From Candidatus Saccharimonadota bacterium (GTDB lineage Bacteria > Patescibacteriota > Saccharimonadia > Saccharimonadales > Saccharimonadaceae): DNA of 64,000 nucleotides. Shown one piece after another: positions 57,905 to 64,000 of this stretch. Each line of letters begins with the position of its first letter. The first letter of the stretch is position 1. Below the pieces are notes generated by a model. The model searched no databases. It saw only the letters and a program-made list of their open reading frames with translations, and was not told where the DNA came from. A program made the position numbers and the translations under genes. The stretch lies in contig JAFXGL010000004.1 in NCBI GenBank assembly GCA_017513185.1, positions 1-64,000 of the forward strand, in the 5' to 3' direction.

Positions 57905-58672
57905 TTATTTTTTGATGGATTTAGCAAGCATAGCATATTGTTCTAGTGACAGGTCGGCGGGGCGAGCGTTGGGGTTGAGGTCGAGACTGGTGAGGGTTTG
58001 CTCGAGTTCAGTTTTAGCGAGGCCGGTGAAGGTAGCGAGGTTGGCGGAAAGTTTTTTGCGGGGGTTAGCAAAGGATTTGTGAACAAACTCAAGGAGGGCC
58101 GTGTCGGCCTTGGGCGTTGACCGCGGGATGAGGATGAGGACCTCAGAATCAACTTTGGGCGGCGGGGTGAAAAGCTCGCGCGGGACGACGGGGCCAAGAT
58201 GAGCCTCGGCGTAGTTATCGACGAAGAGGCTGAGTGAAGAATTGCCAAGCCGACTTTCCTTAGGGCAGATTTTTTCTGCCACTTCTTTTTGGACGAGGAG
58301 GACGATGCGTTTGGGTTTTTTGGTGGCGGTGAGGAGTTTTTCGATAATCGGTGTGGTGATGTAGTAGGGGATGTTGCCGGCGACGACATAGGGTTCATTT
58401 ATTGTTTGTAAATCAAACTGGAGAAAATCTTGGTTAATGACTTCTAGGTTTTTGCCGGGAAAAGATTGGGGAAGGTTGTGAGCTAGTTTCTCGTCAAATT
58501 CGACAGCGAGGACTTTCGGAAAGCGGCGCAACAGACTAGAAGTGAGGGTGCCGAGGCCTGGCCCGATTTCTAGGCAGAGGTCGACATCTTCAAAGGCGAG
58601 TTCGGCGATTTCTTCCAGGGTGGCGCGGTCTTTGAGCCAGTTTTGGCCGAGGGATTTTTTGTTCTGAAGCAT
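57905..58672 (-). CDS. rsmA: 16S rRNA dimethyladenosine transferase (KsgA)
   Basis: 255 aa. KKSLGQNWLKD at the N-terminus, SAM-binding EIGPGLGTLTSSLL, and the catalytic NIPYYITTPII (NxPY). A C-terminal helical domain follows. It dimethylates two adjacent adenosines near the 3' end of 16S rRNA, a late checkpoint of small-subunit assembly. The start codon overlaps the stop of the G5/3D gene by 1 nt (TAATG). The catalytic domain is complete. Confidence 0.96.
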   Translation of the reverse strand: MLQNKKSLGQNWLKDRATLEEIAELAFEDVDLCLEIGPGLGTLTSSLLRRFPKVLAVEFDEKLAHNLPQSFPGKNLEVINQDFLQFDLQTINEPYVVAGNIPYYITTPIIEKLLTATKKPKRIVLLVQKEVAEKICPKESRLGNSSLSLFVDNYAEAHLGPVVPRELFTPPPKVDSEVLILIPRSTPKADTALLEFVHKSFANPRKKLSANLATFTGLAKTELEQTLTSLDLNPNARPADLSLEQYAMLAKSIKK

Positions 58673-59748
58673 TAAATGCCGTCCCTTCTGGTCCAGTCGG
58701 TGGCGAGGTCGAATTGCTCTGGGTTAGTGGCGGCGAAGGTGCCGGTGTCATAGACTTTACCCAGCCCGAGTGAGGTTTCTACGACGGAACAGCGAGGATA
58801 GCGGTCGAGATTGGCGGCGACGATAACATAGCCTTCGTCGTCGACTTTGGCGCCGTCTTCGCGGACGGTGTAGCCGGATTTGCCACAGAAGCCCATGACG
58901 CCGGACATTTTGAGGTCATAGTAGGTTTCTTGGCGTTCGACGTAGTCCCCTTGTAAGTTTTTGGCGGTATAGCGGTTGCGGCCCATAGCGGCAGTGAGCG
59001 GAGCGGCGTTTTGGATGGCAGTACCAACGGCAACGATGCGTTTGACTGGCTCGCGCAGGACGGTTTCGGAAACGAGTTCGCGGGAGACTTCTTGGCCTTC
59101 GATGCTTTTGATTTTGTAAACTTTTTGGACTTTGCCGAGCTCGCCGAGCTGACGGACTTCTTCTTTACCGGTCTCGATGTTGTAATCGCGGATGGTTTCT
59201 GTGGTAAAGTTGATGTCTTCCTCAACGGTGAGCTGAGTGCCGGCACCACGAGAGATTTGGTAGGCAGAGGAGGCGCCAGTTTCTAGGAAAGCAGTGGTAG
59301 GAATGAGGGAGACGGTGTCGTCATCGTAGACGGTGAAGCCGGCGGCACGGGCGACGGCGTAAGGCTCGTAGCTGGTGACTTGGGCAAGTTTGGAGTGAAT
59401 GCCGTCAAAAATCACGACGGGATGCGAACGGTAGATATTGATAAAATATTGGTCGGCATCGACGGCGGTGTCGAGGCTGGGTGTGACAGTGTCGGTGGGG
59501 TCGAGGGTGATTTTGAGGCGCTCAAGAACGTCTCCCACGGTGGCAGCGTCGGTCTTGACGGTCTTTTTGGCGCCGTTGTCGTAGACGGTAACAAAGTGGT
59601 CGGGACCAGAGTTGAGGTATTCGACGTCGTCGGAGATGCCTTCGTTATCGGCAAAGGAGGAGGGAGCGAGTTTCATGCCCAATAAGAAAAAACCGGCTAT
59701 CAACAAAAAGCCAAACAAAACAATCAGTTTTTCGGATTTAATCCGCAT
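58672..59748 (-). CDS. G5/3D-domain cell-wall protein (YabE-like)
   Basis: 358 aa exported. An N-terminal signal-anchor (about 8-28) is followed by DUF348-type repeats (about 50-130, VTVYDNGAKKTVKTDAATVGDVL), a G5 domain (about 165-250, with VQKVYKIKSIEGQEVSRELV) and a C-terminal 3D-like domain (YVIVAANLDRYPRCS and GKVYDTG; about 290-358). G5 binds polysaccharide or peptidoglycan, and 3D domains belong to lytic transglycosylase-like enzymes. The YabE/resuscitation factor layout suggests wall turnover. Leaderless -10 6 nt before ATG (59755-59760). Confidence 0.85.
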   Translation of the reverse strand: MRIKSEKLIVLFGFLLIAGFFLLGMKLAPSSFADNEGISDDVEYLNSGPDHFVTVYDNGAKKTVKTDAATVGDVLERLKITLDPTDTVTPSLDTAVDADQYFINIYRSHPVVIFDGIHSKLAQVTSYEPYAVARAAGFTVYDDDTVSLIPTTAFLETGASSAYQISRGAGTQLTVEEDINFTTETIRDYNIETGKEEVRQLGELGKVQKVYKIKSIEGQEVSRELVSETVLREPVKRIVAVGTAIQNAAPLTAAMGRNRYTAKNLQGDYVERQETYYDLKMSGVMGFCGKSGYTVREDGAKVDDEGYVIVAANLDRYPRCSVVETSLGLGKVYDTGTFAATNPEQFDLATDWTRRDGI

Positions 59749-59760
59749 GCTGATATTATA

Positions 59761-60948
59761 CTAAATTTCTAGCGCTTTGTCCATCTGCGGGTCACGCGAA
59801 TGATTGACGTCGTCGTAGGTATTGACGACTTTGTGGTCGGGCTCGATGCCGGTTTGGTTGATGGTGTTGCCGTTAGGTGTGTACCAGTGGGCGGAAGTGA
59901 CTTTGAGAGTGGTGCCGCCAGAGAGATTGAGCATGTTTTGGACGACACCTTTGCCATAGGTAGTCTCGCCGACGATGGTGGCCTTGCCGTAATCTTTGAG
60001 AGCGCCAGCAACGATTTCTGAGGCGGAGGCGGTGTTGTTGTTGACGAGGATGACGGTTTTAATGTTGGCAAAGAGGGCGCGGCCGCGGTTGGAGTAAGTA
60101 ATGTCATCAACTGCTGAGAGTTTGGACTTTTGAATGAGGACTTTTTCTCCGTCAAGCCAGAGACTGAGGAGGTCGCGGGCGGCGCTGACGTAACCACCGC
60201 CGTTGCTGCGGAGGTCGAGGATGATTTTTTGAGTGCCTTTGTTTAAGATTTCGTTGGCGAAGCTTTGAACGAGGGCACCGGTATCGTTGTCAAAGCGAGT
60301 GACGGTAATGACAGCGGTGTTGTGTTTTTTATAGTCGACGTAAGCGGAGACGTTGTTGATGGTTTCTCGTGTGAGCTCAAAGGACTTTTCTTCGCCGTCG
60401 CGGACGATAGTAAGCTTGACGGTGGTACCGGCGGCACCGCGAAGAACGTTGGCAATGTCTTCGGTGCTCCAAGTATAGACTTCTTTGTCGTCGACTTTGT
60501 AGATAATGTCGCCAGCGAGAACTCCGGCTTTTTTGGCAGGGTTGTCGGGGAGCAGGCGGAGGACGCGGACGTAACCGTCGCGCAGACCCATCTCTACGCC
60601 GATGCCGGCACCAACGTCACCGTGGAGATAGCCGTTAAACTCGGTAGTTTCGTCTTTGTTCATGTATTCGGTATATTTGTCGCCGATGGCATCCACAAGG
60701 CCATGTTTGGCACCGTCGATGACGGCGGCTTTGTCGATTTCTCCGTCGTAGTTGGCGGCGAGGGCATTGTAAACTTCGTTGAGTTCGCTCCAAGAGATTT
60801 TACTATCGCCGGTGATTCTACCACCGAGATAGGGGGCGTAATTATTCCAAGAGAGCCCGAGCACAACCCCGATGACGAGCGTAATAGAGGCGCCAATGAT
60901 GGCGCTTGCAAGTTTGACCTTTTTGGCCTTCCATTCAACTTTTGCCAT
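59761..60948 (-). CDS. S41 C-terminal processing protease (CtpA/Prc type)
   Basis: 395 aa. An N-terminal signal-anchor (about 13-33) is followed by a short helical region, a PDZ domain (about 105-190, GYVRVLRLLPDNPAKKAGVLAGDIIYKV) and the S41 catalytic domain. The nucleophile Ser lies in TASASEIVAGAL and the Lys base in GETTYGKG. It trims or degrades exported proteins from their C-termini; in other bacteria such enzymes control cell-wall hydrolases, which fits the neighbours. -10 TACAAT lies 7 nt before the ATG. Confidence 0.93.
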   Translation of the reverse strand: MAKVEWKAKKVKLASAIIGASITLVIGVVLGLSWNNYAPYLGGRITGDSKISWSELNEVYNALAANYDGEIDKAAVIDGAKHGLVDAIGDKYTEYMNKDETTEFNGYLHGDVGAGIGVEMGLRDGYVRVLRLLPDNPAKKAGVLAGDIIYKVDDKEVYTWSTEDIANVLRGAAGTTVKLTIVRDGEEKSFELTRETINNVSAYVDYKKHNTAVITVTRFDNDTGALVQSFANEILNKGTQKIILDLRSNGGGYVSAARDLLSLWLDGEKVLIQKSKLSAVDDITYSNRGRALFANIKTVILVNNNTASASEIVAGALKDYGKATIVGETTYGKGVVQNMLNLSGGTTLKVTSAHWYTPNGNTINQTGIEPDHKVVNTYDDVNHSRDPQMDKALEI

Positions 60949-60966
60949 ATAGACTATTGTATCACA

Positions 60967-62100
60967 TTACCAAGCGCGTTGGTCAAAATGGATGAAAACT
61001 AATCCGGCAGCAGGGACACCATAGCGAAAGCCGTAGTCGCCTTCCATGCCGCTGGCAGAGCTCCAAGGGTTGTTATATTCGGAGACGTTGATGGTGCCGT
61101 CGCCATTGACGCTTTCTACCCACATGACGTGGCCCCAGGCGCCGGAGTTAGATACAGCGACAGTGAAGGGTGCAGGGTTGCGGTCGACGACGTAGCCACG
61201 AGCGACGGCGGATTCATCCCAGGAGTAAGCATTGCCCCAGTAGGAAATGTCGGCACCCCAGAATTCGTAGGCTTTGTAGCCGGCGTAGTGGACGCACTGG
61301 CAGACGTAGCCCCATTGGTCGCTCCACCAAAGGTTTTTCTGTGGACATTGTGATTGATACGGGTAGGTATTGGCGCCGGTGCCGATGCTACCAGAGCCGT
61401 TTAAGCTGGCGATTTCTTGGGCGATGGCGCGAGCTTTTTCTACGCGGGCAGCTTCGGCTTCGGCGGAGTAATTCTCGGCATTGTCGCGATACTGGGCGAT
61501 GAGACGATTTTGCTCGGCACGCTTTTGCTTGACGACTTCTTTTTGGTTCTTTTGGTCGACGACGAGGCGGTCAACTTCGCTCTTTTCTGCTTCAAGCTCT
61601 TCTTTGACGGCCTTGATATTTTTGGCAGAGATATTGATTTGTTGCTTAACGGTCTCGGCGCGAGTTTGGCGCTCGGCGAGGTCGGAAATGCTGCTCGACC
61701 CGGCGAGAATCATGATGGTCTCTGGCTCTTGGTCGAAATAATTATCGACGAGGAGAGAGGCGAGAGCGGACTTTTGGACGTCAAGCTTTTCTTCGTTGGT
61801 TTTAATCTTGAGTTGGAGATCGGCAGCGATGGCTTCGTTGGACTTTATCTTGGCTTCGAGGGCGTAGATTTCTAGCTCTAGACCTTGGACGACTTGCTCG
61901 AGGGACTGGGCGGCAGCGGCGGCTTCGTTGGCCTTGGCGCGGGCTTCGGCCTCGCGAGCAGCGGCAGCCTTACATTCGTCGGAAGTACAATAGTCGATGG
62001 CGGCAGCATCGGGGTTTTGGCGGGTAAAGACAAAAATGCTAGAAACGGCCAGCACTACAAAAGCGACCACAATGATTTTGAGTCTTCTAAGCATTACCAT
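60967..62100 (-). CDS. CHAP-domain peptidoglycan hydrolase with coiled coil (PcsB-like)
   Basis: 377 aa exported. A signal sequence (about 1-34) is followed by a long coiled coil (about 45-245, rich in A, E, K and Q), a short linker with GSGSIGTG, and a CHAP domain with the catalytic Cys in CQCVHYAGY and His in AWGHVMWVES. This is the layout of PcsB-type amidases/endopeptidases whose coiled coil is held and activated by FtsEX. It lies 38 nt downstream of ftsX, strongly suggesting it is the FtsEX-controlled hydrolase. The start (two close ATGs) is uncertain. Confidence 0.9.
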   Translation of the reverse strand: MVMLRRLKIIVVAFVVLAVSSIFVFTRQNPDAAAIDYCTSDECKAAAAREAEARAKANEAAAAAQSLEQVVQGLELEIYALEAKIKSNEAIAADLQLKIKTNEEKLDVQKSALASLLVDNYFDQEPETIMILAGSSSISDLAERQTRAETVKQQINISAKNIKAVKEELEAEKSEVDRLVVDQKNQKEVVKQKRAEQNRLIAQYRDNAENYSAEAEAARVEKARAIAQEIASLNGSGSIGTGANTYPYQSQCPQKNLWWSDQWGYVCQCVHYAGYKAYEFWGADISYWGNAYSWDESAVARGYVVDRNPAPFTVAVSNSGAWGHVMWVESVNGDGTINVSEYNNPWSSASGMEGDYGFRYGVPAAGLVFIHFDQRAW

Positions 62101-62138
62101 ACCATAAGCGTAACACTATTAGCTTAAATAGTCAATAA

Positions 62139-63170
62139 TTACTTCGCTGTGCTACGGAGATATTTCTGAATAGCTAGACGAGCGGAGAGGGTGCCGATGA
62201 AACCGCCGGCGAGAATCATAGCCAGGATGACGAGGACGATTTTGTTGGAGTTGAGGATGTTGGTGACGGTGGTGACGTTGATGCCGTATTGGGCAAGGCG
62301 CGGCTCGAGGAAACGGAAGCCAAAGTAAGAGAGGCCGGAGGCGAGGATGCCAGAGACGAGGCCAGAGAGCTGGGCTTCGACCAGGAAGGGGCCGCGGATG
62401 AAGTAACGGTCGGCGCCGACGAGCTTCATCATGTAGATTTCTTCGCGACGAGAGAAGATGGCCATGCGGATGGTGTTGAAAATTACCAGGACTGAGACGA
62501 CGATGAACACCGCGGAGAGGGCGATGCCGCCGGTGGTGGCGATATTAGACCAGCGGGTGATGGTGGCGATTTCAGTCTTGTTGACGTCGTAGGTGGGCTC
62601 TTCGGTCTCGTCGAGGTTTTTGACGAAGTTAATATCGCTCGCCACGATGTTTTTTATGGAGTCGAGGTTTTCGGTGTCGTAAACTTTGAGGCGCATGGTG
62701 GACTGCATGGTAGAAATCATCGTGGAGCGCATATCCATGGTGGGGTCTTCGAGGGTCTCAATCAGGAGCTCGTTGTCTTTGTTTTCTTCGAGGAAGTTGG
62801 CGTATTCTTCCTCTGATGTGCGGGTCTCAATGCTCTTAACGTTGGGGTCGTTGCTCATGACTTCCTTTAGGACCTCGAGGGTTTCCTTGCCGGTGCCGGG
62901 CTTAAAGAAGAGGGTGATGTCTATCTTGTCGCGCATGGCGGTAGCGGTCTCGTTGAGAACGACGGTGGCGACGAGAGTGATGGAGAGGACGATGAGGGTG
63001 ATGGTCATGACGAGGGTGGCGGCGGTGGAAAGCCAGATGTTGCGGCCGAAGTTGATAGCGCCGTATTTGACGACGCGACGAACCGAGCGGACTTTTTTGG
63101 TGCGGCCGTTTTTAGTGAGGGTGCGGAGGTTTTTCTTGGTGATTTGCTTTTGAGCGGAGTTCTTTTTCAT
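62139..63170 (-). CDS. ftsX: Cell-division ABC transporter permease FtsX
   Basis: 343 aa. A basic N-terminus (about 1-45, KKNSAQKQITKKN) precedes the first membrane helix (about 52-76). A large extracytoplasmic loop (about 80-215) is followed by three C-terminal helices (about 220-243, 275-295, 315-335). FtsX carries the ATPase signal of FtsE across the membrane to cell-wall hydrolases at the septum. The basic cytosolic N-terminal extension is longer than usual. It starts 2 nt after ftsE. Confidence 0.93.
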   Translation of the reverse strand: MKKNSAQKQITKKNLRTLTKNGRTKKVRSVRRVVKYGAINFGRNIWLSTAATLVMTITLIVLSITLVATVVLNETATAMRDKIDITLFFKPGTGKETLEVLKEVMSNDPNVKSIETRTSEEEYANFLEENKDNELLIETLEDPTMDMRSTMISTMQSTMRLKVYDTENLDSIKNIVASDINFVKNLDETEEPTYDVNKTEIATITRWSNIATTGGIALSAVFIVVSVLVIFNTIRMAIFSRREEIYMMKLVGADRYFIRGPFLVEAQLSGLVSGILASGLSYFGFRFLEPRLAQYGINVTTVTNILNSNKIVLVILAMILAGGFIGTLSARLAIQKYLRSTAK

Positions 63171-63172
63171 GG

Positions 63173-63997
63173 TTAGGCGACTTTCTTTTTGGGAGCGCGA
63201 GGCTTTTTAATGGCGGGCTTTTTGGCTGGCTTGGCACTGACGATTTTTTCTTTTTCGAGGGCAAAGCCTGGGGCCTTGGGGCGGTCGTCGATGAGAATCT
63301 CGGGATCGCCGTCAAGGCGGTAGATGCCGTTGGTCTTTTGGTCGGCTACAACGCGGCCAGCCTTGAGGGTGATGACGCGCTTGTTGAGGTTGTTGACGAT
63401 GGTCTCGTCGTGAGTGGTGACAAGGACGGTGGTGCCGAAATCGTTGATTTTTTGGAGTAAAGTAATAATCTCGGTGCGGGTGAGCTTGTCGAGGTTGCCA
63501 GTGGGCTCGTCGGCGATGAGGATTTTGGGCTGTCTGGCGACGGAGCGGGCGATGGACACGCGCTGCTGCTGGCCGCCGGAGAGCTGTGAGGGGAATTTGT
63601 TAGCTTGGTCGGCAAGGCCGACAAGCTCGAGAACTTTGGGGACGGTGTGTTTGATCTCGCGGGTGGACATACCGGCGATTTCTAGGGCGAAGGCAACGTT
63701 TTCATAGACGGTCCTGCGGGGCAGGAGTTTGAAATCTTGGAAGACGACGCCGAGGCGGCGGCGGTAGTGTGGAATGTGGCGGCGCTTGACGTAATCTAGG
63801 TCGATGCCGCCGATGATGATTTTGCCGGTGTCGGGGTCTTCTTCTTTGGTGATCATCTTCATCAGGGTGGATTTGCCAGCGCCGGACTTACCGACAAGGA
63901 AGACGAATTCGTTAGGCTCGATATGCAAAGATACGTCATCTAGAGCGGGCTTTTTGTCGCCCGGGTAAATCTTGGTGACGTGGTCGAGCAGTATCAT
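63173..63997 (-). CDS. ftsE: Cell-division ATP-binding protein FtsE
   Basis: 274 aa ABC ATPase: Walker A GKSGAGKS (36-43), Q-loop VFQDFKLLP, signature [13 protein letters not shown], Walker [14 protein letters not shown]-loop TTHDE. FtsE and FtsX form a mechanical rather than a transport ABC system, linking septation to wall cleavage. The C-terminal 50 residues ([18 protein letters not shown] and beyond) are a basic tail, an extension over the 220-230 aa norm. The start is complete in the window; what precedes it is outside. Confidence 0.95.
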   Translation of the reverse strand: MILLDHVTKIYPGDKKPALDDVSLHIEPNEFVFLVGKSGAGKSTLMKMITKEEDPDTGKIIIGGIDLDYVKRRHIPHYRRRLGVVFQDFKLLPRRTVYENVAFALEIAGMSTREIKHTVPKVLELVGLADQANKFPSQLSGGQQQRVSIARSVARQPKILIADEPTGNLDKLTRTEIITLLQKINDFGTTVLVTTHDETIVNNLNKRVITLKAGRVVADQKTNGIYRLDGDPEILIDDRPKAPGFALEKEKIVSAKPAKKPAIKKPRAPKKKVA

Positions 63998-64000
63998 GCT

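Noticed and set aside
1..64000. CRISPR arrays, IS elements, prophage, tRNA genes
   Set aside because: No regularly spaced direct repeats, transposase or integrase, phage structural genes, or tRNA consensus boxes were found by reading either strand.
1..64000. Alternative genetic code with TGA as glycine
   Set aside because: Genes end normally at TGA (for example the 74-aa gene and rnc), and conserved proteins show no in-frame TGA.

Overview
The window looks like a chromosomal segment of a Candidate Phyla Radiation (Patescibacteria) bacterium, most likely Candidatus Saccharibacteria (TM7). The reasons are compact gene packing, many small single-pass membrane proteins, class I fructose-bisphosphate aldolase, a FtsEX/CHAP-hydrolase cluster, an rRNA gene without its 16S partner, an expanded 23S rRNA helix, and standard use of TGA as stop (no TGA recoding as in Absconditabacteria/Gracilibacteria). 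The phylum call is inference from content. No phage, IS element, CRISPR array or tRNA gene was recognised. Most genes lie on the minus strand.

Layout. 1-1.3 kb: 5' part of a 23S rRNA gene (minus) running off the left edge, with its own promoter and no 16S upstream. 1.7-5.4 kb: YebC, M1 aminopeptidase and SpoU methyltransferase, probably one transcript. 5.5-8.5 kb: small orphan, rubrerythrin, ClpP, a large orphan. 8.5-15.8 kb: rpoB-rpoC with a long structured leader. 16-18.8 kb (plus): membrane-anchored serpin, coiled-coil membrane protein, KhpA. 18.8-22 kb: rpsP, an orphan, a candidate small RNA, and the bL32-NusB-NUDIX-RNase III operon. 22.1-30.5 kb: tsaC, leuS, two disordered surface proteins, dnaE. 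30.5-36.7 kb: L,D-transpeptidase, GalU-like, HdeD-like, exonuclease VII, bL27. 36.7-46 kb: a methyltransferase, then an island of orphan small and membrane proteins with individual promoters, a BRO-domain protein, a PfkB-like/aldolase fusion and bL25. 45.9-58.7 kb: uvrA, sbcB, FKBP, pheST, aquaporin-like, metG, rsmA. 58.7-64 kb: ftsE-ftsX-CHAP hydrolase-CtpA-G5/3D protein, a peptidoglycan-remodelling division cluster.

Regulatory style is very regular. Promoters are TTGACA/TTGCAA - 17 bp - TATAAT, usually with an extended -10 (TGn). Many housekeeping genes appear leaderless, with exactly 6 nt between the -10 hexamer and ATG. Orphan small genes instead have a 5' hairpin and a strong GGGAGGG-type ribosome site. 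Terminators are almost all a GCCCCGC/GCGGGGC hairpin. Three divergent gene pairs share one -35 hexamer.

The most unusual items are: (1) a palindromic repeat of about 112 bp with covarying arms, one copy inserted in frame in the aminopeptidase gene and one intergenic; (2) a second two-copy palindromic family; (3) an RNA polymerase beta' subunit lacking the cysteines of both zinc sites and with an altered trigger loop; (4) a clpP promoter whose -35/-10 spacer contains ten consecutive Cs; (5) a 200-nt insertion in 23S helix 25; (6) a candidate terminator-ended small RNA; (7) a degenerate sugar-kinase domain fused to aldolase; (8) a membrane-anchored serpin.
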